DNA of 64,000 nt from Methylobacterium frigidaeris (GTDB lineage Bacteria > Pseudomonadota > Alphaproteobacteria > Rhizobiales > Beijerinckiaceae), in the NCBI RefSeq assembly GCF_022179185.1, contig NZ_BPQJ01000025.1, positions 1 through 64,000 on the forward strand, given 5' to 3'. A program made the translations under genes and the position numbers. Below, piece by piece: positions 9,070 through 18,963 of the stretch. Below the pieces are notes generated by a model. It made no database searches. It saw only the letters and a list, made by a program, of their open reading frames with translations, and had not been told where the DNA came from. Positions within the stretch are counted from its first letter, which is position 1, and each line of letters starts with the position of its first letter.

Positions 9070-9693
9070 ATGCCGCTGACGATCTCCGTGTTCTCCGACG
9101 TGATCTGCCCGTGGTGCTACGTCGGCAAGCGCCGGCTCGAGCGCGCCCTCGACCAGCTCGGGCAGCGCCAGACCACCACGATCGAGTGGCTGCCCTTCGA
9201 GCTCAACCCCGGCATGCCGGCCGACGGCATGGCGCGCGCCGACTACCGCGCTCGCAAGTTCGGGCCCGAGCGCGCCGCAGAGCTCGACGCGCAGATGGCC
9301 GCGCTCGGGCGGCAGGAGGGCATCGGCTTTAATTTCGAGCGGATGACCCGCACGCCGAGCACGCGGCGCGCCCACATGCTGATCGCAGCCGCGTCGCAGC
9401 ACGGACGGGCCGATCCGGTCGTGGACGCCTTATTCCGCGCCTATTTCGAGGATGGCCGGGATGTCGGCGATCCCGACGTCCTGCGCGAGATCGGCGTCGC
9501 GTCGGGGCTCGATCGAGCCGTCGTCGACGACGCGCTCGGCAGCGAGCAGCTGAGGGCGCTCGTCGAGTCCACGGAGCGGCAGGCCGGCGAGATGCAAGTC
9601 TCGGGCGTGCCGTTCTTCATCGTCGACCGCAAGTGGGCGGTCTCGGGCGCGCAGCCGACGGAGCAGTGGGTCGCGGCGCTGAGCGCGGCCTGA
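9070..9693 (+). CDS. DsbA-family oxidoreductase (FrnE-like)
   Basis: A 207-residue thioredoxin-fold protein. The start at 9070 is chosen for CAGGAG 7 bases upstream and because the protein then opens directly with the first strand (PLTISVFSD). The CPWC active site is at about residues 12-15. The helical insertion and the cis-proline region (GVPFFIVD, about residues 177-184) are present, typical of the FrnE/2-hydroxychromene-2-carboxylate isomerase-like branch. There is no signal peptide, so it is cytoplasmic. Likely a disulfide or glutathione-linked oxidoreductase; the substrate is unknown. Confidence 0.9.
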   Translation: MPLTISVFSDVICPWCYVGKRRLERALDQLGQRQTTTIEWLPFELNPGMPADGMARADYRARKFGPERAAELDAQMAALGRQEGIGFNFERMTRTPSTRRAHMLIAAASQHGRADPVVDALFRAYFEDGRDVGDPDVLREIGVASGLDRAVVDDALGSEQLRALVESTERQAGEMQVSGVPFFIVDRKWAVSGAQPTEQWVAALSAA

Positions 9694-9867
9694 GATCCTG
9701 CAACGGGTTCCCGCGCGGCGACTGCCTGGACGCGCTGGCCGCGATCAGCGGTCGCACAAACCCGGGGACGATCGATCGCAGGTCGGGTGTCGCCGGACAG
9801 CCGGTTTCGTGGTTGGATCGCGCCGGCATCGGCGAGGGCAGCGCTCGCATCGGCTCGGGGCCGGCTC

Positions 9868-10394
9868 ATGATGCGGCGTGATCTGATCACGGGTCTCGCT
9901 CCCGCGTCGCTCCTCGTCCTCTTCCGCGGGGACGCCCGGGGGCAGCCCCGCGACCGCCCGGCGACGATCGGCTGCCTGGTCACCGGCTCGGTCGCGTCGC
10001 ACGGGTCGTATATCCGCACGTTCCGGAAGGGCCTCAGGGACCTCGGTTACGCCGAGGGGCGGGACCACGTGCTGCATCTGCGCTGGAGCGAGGGCCGGCT
10101 GGAGCGCCTTCCGGCGCTCGCTGCCGAACTCGCCGGGCTCGGGCTCGACGTCGCCATGACCGCGACGGTGGCCGCCGCCCTGGCCTGCAGCCAGGCCATG
10201 CCGCAGGTGCCGATCGTCTTGGCGACGATCGTCGACCCGATCGGGTCGGGCCTCGCCCAGAGCCTGGCGCGGCCGGGCGGCAACGTCACCGGCATGTCCC
10301 TCGTCAGCTTCAGCACGCTCTTGGGCAAGCAGGTCGCGCTCGCGCGCGAGCTGCTTGCGGGCGCGGACTCGTTCGGCATCCTGATCAACACCAT

Positions 10395-10398
<4 letters not shown>
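9868..10398 (+). pseudogene. Truncated ABC transporter substrate-binding protein
   Basis: Encodes about 176 residues of the ABC substrate-binding family (Pfam ABC_sub_bind type): a signal-like N-terminus (RRDLITGLAPASLLVLF), then IGCLVTGS, FRKGLRDLGY, PIVLATIVDPIGSGLAQSLARPGG and NVTGMS. Family members run to about 320 residues, with a second half that is absent here. The frame stops at 10396-10398 exactly where the DNA turns AT-rich, and that stop overlaps the stop of the DUF262 gene on the other strand. The missing half is not found on the far side of the inserted gene, so the gene was cut and partly deleted. Confidence 0.8.
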
Positions 10399-12110
<1,712 letters not shown>

Positions 12111-12207
12111 TACTCCGGTAGATATATTGCATTTTTTATTGTAACGTTCTGCTTCTACTCTAGCCCAAAAACTGGCGCCATCCAGGGCGAGCGCGAAGAG
12201 CTTGCAT

Positions 12208-12429
12208 CTAGCCGATAGCAGCATCCAGGCGGCCCTGAAGCTCTGCTTGAAGCCCGGTCGCCTCTATGGCCTGGACCGTAGCGGTCAGTAGCTGCGCTGT
12301 CAGATCGGCGACGCGATCGCGCTCTCGATTGACTACCCGGTCGTGCTTCACCAAGACGCACCGCAGGACGGTAACCTCGCCTTCGAGGGCAGCGCGAGCG
12401 ACATCGACTGTCGACACATGGACGTTCAT
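12208..12429 (-). CDS. Small coiled-coil protein
   Basis: 73 residues beginning MNVHVSTVDVA and almost entirely predicted helix with heptad-like leucine and valine spacing (ALEGEVTVLRCVL, ERDRVADLTAQLL, LQAELQGRL). The start overlaps the stop of the upstream gene in an ATGA arrangement, which favours a real, coupled gene. It resembles the coiled tails of plasmid KfrA-type or similar DNA-binding proteins but has no DNA-binding head, so it may be a fragment. Function unknown. Confidence 0.42.
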   Translation of the reverse strand: MNVHVSTVDVARAALEGEVTVLRCVLVKHDRVVNRERDRVADLTAQLLTATVQAIEATGLQAELQGRLDAAIG

Positions 12430-12896
12430 TCTCGCGCCTGAACAGCCGGGTCGACGCCCGCTGGGCCCGCTGCGGCATCGGGTGTCGCGGCGGCGATCGC
12501 GCCCGCCGTGTCGAAGAACTCCTCGTAGCCAATCGCCTTTCCGTCGCGAAACCGCCAGACGTCGACCTTCCGGGTTTCGGCGATCTTCCCGGTCGCCCGG
12601 TTGCGCCACGCAACGTCTCCGAGCACGACGACCCGGTCGCCTTGCGCGAGGTATTCGCCCATGTGTGCGTGGACCATCTCCCAGTCTCTCAGCAGGTCGT
12701 CCAAGTATGCCTTGATCTCGCCCTTCGACGTTCGCCGTGCTGTAAACGATAACTCCGGTGCGCCGTCGGTCAACGATCTTAGTTTAGCATCGTCAGCCAT
12801 CAGCTCCATCCAGCATTGAGGATTCGCCGCCTTGCTGCTGGACCACTCGGCATAGGCGCTTCTCAATAGAGAGACATTCACGTCTTCCTCGTTCAT
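12426..12896 (-). CDS. NTF2/SnoaL-like protein
   Basis: 156 residues of the small cone-shaped NTF2/SnoaL fold: an N-terminal helix (VNVSLLRSAYAEW), WMELMADDAKL, a strand-rich core (GDRVVVLGDVAW, TRKVDVWRFRDGKAIGYEEFFDT). The start at 12896 has GGAGG 7 bases upstream. Family members are polyketide cyclases, ketosteroid isomerases or simple ligand-binding proteins; nothing here fixes the substrate. The alanine-rich tail (AAATPDAAAGP) is typical of a disordered end. It overlaps the next small gene by ATGA. Confidence 0.75.
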   Translation of the reverse strand: MNEEDVNVSLLRSAYAEWSSSKAANPQCWMELMADDAKLRSLTDGAPELSFTARRTSKGEIKAYLDDLLRDWEMVHAHMGEYLAQGDRVVVLGDVAWRNRATGKIAETRKVDVWRFRDGKAIGYEEFFDTAGAIAAATPDAAAGPAGVDPAVQARE

Positions 12897-13156
12897 CGAC
12901 GTTCCTCCGCATGCTCGGCGTCCTGCGCCGTTAGCCAGCTTCTCTGGCGTGTTCGGCATTCTGACGATGGTAGCACGTTGGAACAGAGCGGCCTCTTGTC
13001 CGACCGGCTCTCACGGTAGGCGCGGGACTACAGCCACTATCCTGTCACCCGTTCCGTCAAGGCGAGGGTCGCAACGCGACGAGGCGGCGAAGAGCGCATC
13101 TACGCAACGGCTTCCGAACCTGGCGCGGGCGAACGCGCATACCCCCTCTCGACCCG

Positions 13157-13489
13157 TCAAGGCGACTGCCATCGGCGCGCCCTGAAGGTGGTCTCGTCGC
13201 CGTTCCAGAAGGCAATCTCGCCGTGGATCGTGTCGACGCCCTTGCATTCGGCCCAGCCCTCGCCGGAGACCTCATCACCCTCGTCCGAGCCCTGGAACCG
13301 GAAGCCGACATCGGTCTGACTGTAGGCGCAGTCGAGAGCCGCGACGACCGCTCCGAAGCGGAACTCGCCGGCTCCGTTCGGCTCGAAAGCGATGAAGGCC
13401 GGCTCGACGAGGTCGAGAAAGTCGTTGTCCCAGGTGCCAGTCTCGGTGATGCGCCAGCGGCCTTGAAGCCGCTCCCGGATGCTGCTCAT
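13157..13489 (-). CDS. Conserved hypothetical protein
   Basis: 110 residues beginning MSSIRERLQGRWRITETGTW and rich in tryptophan and acidic residues. It has a compact beta-strand pattern (AFIAFEPNGAGEFRFG, VGFRFQGSDEGD, IHGEIAFWNGDE). The pattern is familiar from a widespread bacterial family of unknown function. The start is 34 bases from the start of the divergent gene at 13523, so the two share a short promoter region. Confidence 0.75.
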   Translation of the reverse strand: MSSIRERLQGRWRITETGTWDNDFLDLVEPAFIAFEPNGAGEFRFGAVVAALDCAYSQTDVGFRFQGSDEGDEVSGEGWAECKGVDTIHGEIAFWNGDETTFRARRWQSP

Positions 13490-13522
13490 GCGACCTACTT
13501 CCTGTCGGGTGGAGGGATGATC

Positions 13523-14263
13523 ATGACCGGCGAGAATTCGATGTCACGAGACGCGATCCTCTCCCAGTATCGACCGATCCGGCGCGCGATCCAGACCGTC
13601 CTCGCACAGGCCTTGGATGCCTGCAAGAAGCCTGACCTTGACCGAGCCGCCAAGCATCTCGGCCTCGTGGACGACGCGCTGCTCGAGGACGATACGGTCT
13701 TCGAGATGCTCTGCGACGTGGCGCTGTTCGAGCCCAACCAGCGCGGCCGGCGCGTCTTCGACAGCTTCCTCCACGATCGCCTCGCCGCCCTCGACTCGAC
13801 CGAGCATGACGTCGCCCGCCGGATGGGTGATGCATTCGCGTCGATTTTCCGGGTGGCCGAGCGGCACGCGCAGGCCGGCCTCTGGCTCGAGGACCTGATG
13901 GCGGCCGGACGCCGTCTCTGGCTCGTCGACGAGGGCCTCGAAGCCTCCGCATCCGAGGGGCTGGTGATCGGCATGCGGCTGTTCGAGGCCGGGCCGTTCC
14001 ATGCCGGCTTCGGCATCATCGTCGAGCCGCGGGACGATTTGGTCGCGTTCTGCACGGGGGCCGCCGCTCGCGGCGACCGCCTGCCGATTCGCCACTCGCT
14101 GGCGGCCGCGCTCTACGCCGACGACATCCAGGCGCGAAGCCTGACCGTCGTCGAGGTGATGGACATACCTGAGGCTGTTGTCGAAGCTCTGATGCGAGAG
14201 GCCGGCGTTCCCCAAGGCGCGCCCGTGGCACGGCCTCGCCGTGGCCGCAGACGGCCGAAGTGA
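13523..14263 (+). CDS. Hypothetical protein (246 residues)
   Basis: Starts at the ATG at 13523, with GGAGG (13511-13515) 7 bases upstream; an ATG at 13517 is too close to that site. Mostly helical with no membrane segment: YRPIRRAIQTVLAQALDAC, FDSFLHDRLAALDS and a later strand-rich part (GFGIIVEPRDDLVAFCTG). Ends in a basic tail (RPRRGRRRPK). Not recognised. High GC and chromosomal codon use suggest a resident gene. Confidence 0.72.
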   Translation: MTGENSMSRDAILSQYRPIRRAIQTVLAQALDACKKPDLDRAAKHLGLVDDALLEDDTVFEMLCDVALFEPNQRGRRVFDSFLHDRLAALDSTEHDVARRMGDAFASIFRVAERHAQAGLWLEDLMAAGRRLWLVDEGLEASASEGLVIGMRLFEAGPFHAGFGIIVEPRDDLVAFCTGAAARGDRLPIRHSLAAALYADDIQARSLTVVEVMDIPEAVVEALMREAGVPQGAPVARPRRGRRRPK

Positions 14264-14496
14264 GGCACGACCGGCGCACCAGCGGCACGCGGCGTCAGCC
14301 GTGCCGCACGCCGTCCGCATTCGCGGCGCGATCCCCAGCCCGTCGGACGCGGCCTCCCCTCCCCCGGCGCACCCGACACGATTCGACCGCGTGACCTTTG
14401 CCGTCGGAGCCTTCGCCCGGATCCCCTTGAGCGGACGCGCGATCCCTTTCCCTGTTGCGCTCCGGGCTGAGCCGGGCTACAGAGGCTTCGCGGTCA

Positions 14497-14573
14497 GCAC
14501 CCGTAGCTCAGCTGGATAGAGCGTTGCCCTCCGAAGGCAAAGGTCACACGTTCGAATCGTGTCGGGTGCGCCA
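14497..14573 (+). tRNA. tRNA-Arg (anticodon CCG)
   Basis: A full 77-base cloverleaf including an encoded CCA end: 7-bp acceptor stem (GCACCCG/CGGGTGC), D arm, anticodon stem TTGCC/GGCAA with loop CTCCGAA (anticodon CCG at 14531-14533), 5-base variable loop and T arm with TTCGAAT. Reads CGG codons. Its 3' half is the attachment site of the element to the right. The gene remains intact because the element brought an identical 3' half. Confidence 0.97.
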
Positions 14574-14576
14574 ACA
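14526..14576 (+). repeat. attL: 3' half of tRNA-Arg
   Basis: These 51 bases, from the anticodon stem through the CCA end plus three bases, are identical to 26674-26724. The copy here is part of the intact tRNA; the other is a bare 3' fragment. This is the classic footprint of a tyrosine integrase using a tRNA as target. Confidence 0.95.
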
Positions 14577-14621
14577 ATCTCAACAACTTAGCTGATCTGC
14601 GGCCCTGGCTCTAAACCGGTC

Positions 14622-14640
14622 GCGGAAGCGCTGCGGAAGC
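14622..14640 (+). promoter_or_regulatory. Putative integrase arm-type sites, left end
   Basis: Two direct copies of GCGGAAGC at 14622-14629 and 14633-14640, 11 bases apart, 46 bases inside attL. The same pair with the same spacing and orientation recurs at the right end (26526-26544). Paired arm sites of this kind bind the N-terminal domain of tyrosine integrases. Confidence 0.65.
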
Positions 14641-14753
14641 AGCGAGCACCACACCGCGCCTTGGTGTGGTTGAAAGACGCATGCTGCCTCGCCTCCGAGA
14701 ATGGGCGCCCCGTCTCAGCGGCCGGGCAGACCTTCGAGAGGACGACCCGCACG

Positions 14754-14996
14754 ATGCCGATTAAGGCGCTCAACGACCGCAAGAAGCTTTCGTCCGACTT
14801 CAACGAGGCCAACGACGCCTTCATCGACGCGGTGCTCGGCGCGCTCCAGGCCGGCGAGATTCCGCTCGATCTCGCCCGCGCCTACCTCGCCCATCCCGTC
14901 GCCATGATGCACGCGAGCGGCGCGCAGGCGGTGGCCGACTATTTCGAGCGGATCCTGGCGCAAAAGCCCAAGATCGACTGGACTCCGTGTGCCTGA
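14754..14996 (+). CDS. Small hypothetical protein of the element
   Basis: 80 residues beginning MPIKALNDRKKLSSDFNEAN, mainly helical, with AFIDAVLGALQAGEIPLDLARAYLAHP and ADYFERILAQKP. The ATG at 14754 has a purine-rich GAGAGGA somewhat far upstream. It is the first gene inside attL. The pattern suggests a small regulatory or accessory protein, but no family is recognised. Confidence 0.5.
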   Translation: MPIKALNDRKKLSSDFNEANDAFIDAVLGALQAGEIPLDLARAYLAHPVAMMHASGAQAVADYFERILAQKPKIDWTPCA

Positions 14997-15189
14997 GGAG
15001 GTGCGGCATTAGGAGCCTCCGCCTGGTCTGCTGCTCGGGTAGGTCTCCGCGCTCGGTAAGGCGGAGGTTTCGTGCTGCGTGGGGCAGGACCAACGCGGCG
15101 TACTGGCCATCTCCGATATTTGTCTGGCCACGACCATAATAGGAGTGCAGGACTTCAAAATGCGCACCTAGATAGCGTTTGGCACATTG

Positions 15190-16317
15190 ATGCTAGCAAA
15201 AGATGCGCTAATATTATTTCTAGACTCGATTGCGAGACGTCATAACATGCTCAACAAGAAAACAGTTATCGTAATTGGTGCGGGGTCCGGATATGATATT
15301 GGCATGCCAATGGGGACCAAATTAGCAGAGAGTATTGCTTCAACCACTGAAATACCTATTCACCAAAATAAGCGGAGCCCTAACAATCCAATATATTCAG
15401 AGATGCTGCGGAAGCATGCGCGCACTGTGGGTTCTGTACACCTAAATCACGAAATCGTAGAGTACGATAGAGCCTCCAACACAATAAGCACCGGCATCAA
15501 TCTGTCCAATTCGATTGATGATTTTGTGAATATTCACCAATCCGACGACCGCATCATCAAGGCTGCGAAGATAGCAATTTCATTTAATATACTAAAAGCA
15601 GAGCGTGGCTGCGCTTTATACAATGAAAGACAAGGTAGAAGATATGTGGATTTTAAAAAAACTATGACCTCGTGGTATAGGCGAATGTTCATACAGTTAA
15701 CTCATGGTGTTCAAAAGGACGATATAGAACGATCCTTTCAAAATATGACTTTTATTAATTTCAACTATGACAGATGCCTTGAATTCTATCTCATACATGC
15801 GCTTATGGCCGTTTTTGCGTGCGACGAGGCCACAGCGAATAAAGTAGTCAGCAAAGCCAATATTTATCATCCGTATGGTCAGGTTGGCTATCTTCCCGGA
15901 ATGGACGCTTTCGGGACCGTCGTACAGTTTGGAGGCGGCGACAATGATGACTACGATGCCCTTAGAGTTTCTGATGAACTAATAACTTATACTGAAACGA
16001 TATCAGATACCAGTTTGCAACAAGTCATGAAGATGGCTGTAGAAGACGCGGAGCAAATAATATTTCTTGGATTTGGTTTTCATGCACAGAACATGCAGAT
16101 ACTCACGCCAGACCAGGGGAAAATAACACGCTTCAAGAATGTCTTCGTCACCGGAATAGGCCTTTCCGAGAGCAATTCTGGATTTGTAAAAAACGGTCTC
16201 ATAAGCATGTCATCACCTCGCGATGCAGTTATTAATACTGCTAATCATGTAAAAATGGAAAGAGATCTAGATTGCGCGCGCCTATTGGGCGACTACGATC
16301 TTGCAATACGGTTCTAG
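15190..16317 (+). CDS. SIR2-like protein, probable NAD-using defence or accessory gene
   Basis: About 375 residues, strikingly AT-rich in high-GC DNA. Features of the SIR2/TIR-associated NAD-binding fold: VIVIGAGSGYDIGMP (25-40) as the glycine-rich NAD loop, TFINFNYD (187-194), a histidine followed by glycine (IYHPYG, H227) at the place of the catalytic HG, and IIFLGFGFH (290-298) for the last NAD strand. Stand-alone SIR2-like proteins in phage elements deplete NAD during infection by other phages; that role is inferred. The ATG at 15190 follows an in-frame TTG; a later ATG at 15247, just before the NAD loop, is also possible. It is placed between attL and the toxin-antitoxin pair, a common cargo position. 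Confidence 0.75.
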   Translation: MLAKDALILFLDSIARRHNMLNKKTVIVIGAGSGYDIGMPMGTKLAESIASTTEIPIHQNKRSPNNPIYSEMLRKHARTVGSVHLNHEIVEYDRASNTISTGINLSNSIDDFVNIHQSDDRIIKAAKIAISFNILKAERGCALYNERQGRRYVDFKKTMTSWYRRMFIQLTHGVQKDDIERSFQNMTFINFNYDRCLEFYLIHALMAVFACDEATANKVVSKANIYHPYGQVGYLPGMDAFGTVVQFGGGDNDDYDALRVSDELITYTETISDTSLQQVMKMAVEDAEQIIFLGFGFHAQNMQILTPDQGKITRFKNVFVTGIGLSESNSGFVKNGLISMSSPRDAVINTANHVKMERDLDCARLLGDYDLAIRF

Positions 16318-16654
16318 ATGAGAGGTGAAAATCTAGCGCCGCACGGACGGTACATGGAATTTCGGCGGGAGGTTGGATTACCGTATTATGTGAGATCGCG
16401 CAGGTTACGACATGCGCCACGTCCTCCCCGCGCACGGGCCCAGACGCGTAGGAAATCCGAAAGCAATTCGCCCAGGAGTGTGATCGGCTCTCCGAGCGGG
16501 TCAGGCAGCGGTGGACAATGCGGCTCACGAAAGGCCGCATCCGGCAAGATGGCGAGGTTTTCTGCTGTCCGCATGCCGGCTGGCACACTTCGCCGCAGGG
16601 CCGTACCTACACGAACCGCTTGCGCCGCCCCCGTTCGCGTCACTACGTTTACCC
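16318..16654. other. Intergenic region before brnT
   Basis: No complete gene. The composition changes back from AT-rich to GC-rich here. A plus frame from about 16450 (KQFAQECDRLSERVRQRW) looks helical and coding-like for some 50 residues but lacks a start, and may be the end of a lost gene. The brnTA promoter should lie in the last 100 bases. Confidence 0.35.
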
Positions 16655-16963
16655 ATGCGCATCGAATACGGCGAGCCGAAGCGGCAACGGAACCTGCAGA
16701 AGCACGGGTTCGACTTCGCCGACTTCGAGCGCTGCTTCGACCGCGACAGCGCCGTGCGGATCGCCACGAGCCCGAGCAGCACGGGCCGGGCGCGATACCT
16801 GCTCATCGGCCGCTGGAACGACGAGTTGGTGGTGCTTGCCGTCATCTCGCCGCTCGGGAGCGAGGCGCTATCGCTCGTGAGCCTGCGCCGGGCGAGCCGG
16901 CTGGAAAGGGACACCTATGACCGCTACCGCGAAGGCTGGTCGCCCGTCGATTACGACTTCTGA
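16655..16963 (+). CDS. brnT: BrnT family ribonuclease toxin
   Basis: 102 residues with the BrnT pattern: RQRNLQKHGFDFADFERCF at the N-terminus (the conserved KH...DF), then RYLLIGRWNDELVVLAVIS and the C-terminal LVSLRRASRLERDTYD, which holds the conserved basic and catalytic residues of this RelE-like fold. BrnT is an mRNA-cleaving toxin that is neutralised by BrnA. The next gene starts 47 bases before this one ends, the usual tight coupling of toxin first, antitoxin second. Confidence 0.9.
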   Translation: MRIEYGEPKRQRNLQKHGFDFADFERCFDRDSAVRIATSPSSTGRARYLLIGRWNDELVVLAVISPLGSEALSLVSLRRASRLERDTYDRYREGWSPVDYDF

Positions 16964-17309
16964 CGAGGATTGGGACCTGGACGGTGATATCCCCGAGTTG
17001 ACCGCCGAGGAGCTTGCCACGATGCGGCCGGCGAGCGAGGCGCTGCCGCCGGAGGTGTTCGAGGCCCTGCCGAGTCGCGGCGGACGCCCGAAGGCAGAGA
17101 AGCGCAAGCAGCTGGTCACCCTCCGCCTGGACCCGGAGGTGGTCGAGGCGTTCAAGGCGACCGGGCCGGGCTGGCAGACCAGGATGAACACCATCCTGGC
17201 GCTCGCCGTCCGGCCGCTGTCGCGGAACCTCGATGAGGCGGAGGCAGCGGAGCGGCGACAGAAGCGTTCGATCATGAACCTGCGCCCGCGGCGTCGGGAC
17301 CAGCTCTGA
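16917..17309 (+). CDS. brnA: BrnA family antitoxin
   Basis: 130 residues, overlapping brnT. The ribbon-helix-helix DNA-binding domain is at the C-terminal half (LVTLRLDPEVVEAF, then KATGPGWQTRMNTIL), the exact BrnA signature. The acidic N-terminal half (EDWDLDGDIPELTAEELATMRP) is the part that covers the toxin. Known BrnA binds BrnT as a complex and represses the shared promoter. The pair should help keep the decaying element in the genome. Confidence 0.88.
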   Translation: MTATAKAGRPSITTSDEDWDLDGDIPELTAEELATMRPASEALPPEVFEALPSRGGRPKAEKRKQLVTLRLDPEVVEAFKATGPGWQTRMNTILALAVRPLSRNLDEAEAAERRQKRSIMNLRPRRRDQL

Positions 17310-17400
17310 AGCTATCACGTCTCCCCGCCACTGTGGCCGATCCGCACTCGCCAGCGCCGTGTGACACGGGCACTCCCGGTTGTATCATCGGGAGGAAGTC

Positions 17401-17622
17401 ATGGGCGTCCTGTTCGCAGTGCTGGGTTTGGTGACCTTCGTGGCAGGTCTTGCCTTCACCAGCACAATTCGCAGCGATATTCAAATACAAATCGTGGTCA
17501 CGCTGCTCGTCGGCGGTATCATCATGAGCGGCATCGGTATAGCTCTATCACGGCTTAAGAAGATCGCCCGAGCCGTGATCCCGGAGGCGCCGCCCGCCCC
17601 AAAGCGTGACCCCTACGCCTGA
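17401..17622 (+). CDS. Small two-helix membrane protein
   Basis: 73 residues starting at the ATG at 17401, with GGAGG 5-6 bases upstream. Two hydrophobic helices (LFAVLGLVTFVAGLAF and IVVTLLVGGIIMSGIGIAL) are separated by a short polar loop, and the tail is basic and proline-rich. Size and layout fit a holin-like or other small phage membrane protein, but equally a small host-type membrane protein. It ends 10 bases inside the convergent next gene. Confidence 0.6.
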   Translation: MGVLFAVLGLVTFVAGLAFTSTIRSDIQIQIVVTLLVGGIIMSGIGIALSRLKKIARAVIPEAPPAPKRDPYA

Positions 17623-18239
17623 GCGGGCTCGCTGTCCCCCAACTCGGCGGTGATCCGGGTGTAGATCCCCTCCGGAGTGACCACGGTCACCTGGCAGAAG
17701 CCACCCACCCCGCTCCCGGGCAGAGCCTGCTGCGCGGCGATGATCCTGTTGCCGTCAACGAGGGCTTCGAAGGGCTCGCGGCGATCGAACAGGCGCATCG
17801 CGGCGAGTTTGCCCTTCAGCGTGCCGTCGTCGGGCATCAGCAGCCCGTCGAGCGAGGCTGCCTTGAACGGCGCCAAGCCGTAGCGCTCATGATCGGTCAC
17901 CAGCCAGCACTCCGGGCCGGGGCGCGTTTCCGGCCAGCCGGTCAGAACCACGTCATGTCCCGAGAGGAGCGGCAGGGCCTTCGACACACCGGCCGCGGCG
18001 TCGGCCAGATCCTGCCCCAGGTTCGCGGCTGCATCCTCGAACGAGGTCCGCCGGCCGGTGATGATGCCGTACATCGTGGTCAGCATCAGCCAGTCGCCGC
18101 GCACCGCCAGCGCCGCGTTGAGGTGCGGGAGCGGCAGCACCTTCGGCGCCGAATGCACCACCTGCCCGCCGTAGCGGCGCTCGCCGTCCGTGACGACGAA
18201 AGCGGCGGTGGGGCGCAGGATGACGTTGACGGCAGTCAT
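17613..18239 (-). CDS. Phage-associated protein resembling Ntn-hydrolases
   Basis: 208 residues with alternating strands and helices: AAFVVTDGERRYGG, LNAALAVRGDWLMLTTMYGI, ILTGRRTS-type turns and DVVLTGWPETRPGPECWLVT. The early strand plus DG.R pattern is reminiscent of proteasome-like Ntn-hydrolase folds seen in phage genomes, but I see no clear N-terminal nucleophile. The start overlaps the preceding frame by ATGA. Last gene of the minus-strand phage block. Confidence 0.6.
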   Translation of the reverse strand: MTAVNVILRPTAAFVVTDGERRYGGQVVHSAPKVLPLPHLNAALAVRGDWLMLTTMYGIITGRRTSFEDAAANLGQDLADAAAGVSKALPLLSGHDVVLTGWPETRPGPECWLVTDHERYGLAPFKAASLDGLLMPDDGTLKGKLAAMRLFDRREPFEALVDGNRIIAAQQALPGSGVGGFCQVTVVTPEGIYTRITAELGDSEPAQA

Positions 18240-18402
18240 GGGGAGCGTCCGGAGCGAGGGCGATAGCGGCGGAGAGAGTGCAGGACGAGGCGATGCCGTA
18301 ACCGACGACGCTGCCGACCGTCAGGCCGGGGATGATGACAGTACTGGTGATCTCCGCACCTAGGACCGCGGTCGCGACGGCCGTTCCGATTTCGACAGGC
18401 AT
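18238..18402 (-). pseudogene. Small gene that needs a -1 frame shift
   Basis: Starts at 18402 (ATG overlapping the TGA of the upstream gene as TGATG) and reads MPVEIGTAVATAVLGAEI and then a hydrophobic glycine-rich stretch to VVGYGI. In its own frame it runs through the next start without a stop. In the -1 frame the same DNA reads LVLHSLRRYRPRSGRSP and stops at 18238-18236, overlapping the next ATG as ATGA. The two overlaps argue for a gene of about 54 residues that carries a single-base deletion or shifts frame. Confidence 0.42.
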
Positions 18403-18815
18403 CAGGCAAGACTCCAACTTATAATGGCGGGGAAGCGGACAACAGCCACGCCTTGAAGCGATTTTATTGCCCAGCCGTATTCGGTGAGAACCGCGCAGGT
18501 GGGCCCGATGCACGGATGCGCGATGATCCCGACATCCCCCGGCACCGGCTCGCAGGTGGTGGCAAAACCCGCCGCCGCCATCTGCCGGCGGGCGACGGCC
18601 TCCATGCCGCCCAGGCGTCGGGCGAGGCGTAGAGCGCCGCGCTCTGTGGCGTAGCGCCCGCGCAGAGCTGCGGCCGGGTCGATGCCAGTCCGGGCCCGCA
18701 CCCAGCCCGCCATGAACAGCGAGCAATCGAGCGAGCCCCAGGCGAAGGGCTGACCGGCCGCCTCGCGCAGGTAGCGCACGAGGGTGGGGCTCATTTCCTG
18801 ATCGGGGTTCGACAT
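18402..18815 (-). CDS. NlpC/P60-like (DUF6950-type) protein
   Basis: 137 residues beginning MSNPDQEMSPTLV. Conserved features of this NlpC-like family: FAWGSLDCSLFMAGWV (the cysteine that serves as nucleophile in NlpC/P60 enzymes), GIDPAAALRGRY and PGDVGIIAHP with a following histidine-like turn. In phages such proteins are tail-associated cell-wall hydrolases or assembly proteins. Coupled to the next small gene by a TGATG overlap. Function by family resemblance. Confidence 0.65.
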   Translation of the reverse strand: MSNPDQEMSPTLVRYLREAAGQPFAWGSLDCSLFMAGWVRARTGIDPAAALRGRYATERGALRLARRLGGMEAVARRQMAAAGFATTCEPVPGDVGIIAHPCIGPTCAVLTEYGWAIKSLQGVAVVRFPAIISWSLA

Positions 18816-18963
18816 GCCACCTCTCTCGCGAGGAGCACGCCCGGCGGCCGGTGTGCTTGTTTCTGCCGGGGATATTTTGCCGGCCGCGCCCTCCTCAGGA
18901 CACAAGGGCCGCCGGCTCTCGCTGTTGTTCCGGACACCTGCGAGTGGTCCGCGGGGCCGACCA

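Noticed and set aside
13223..13522. Long plus-strand extension of the 13523 gene
   Set aside because: It overlaps the well-formed minus-strand gene 13157-13489, and the ribosome-binding site supports the later start.
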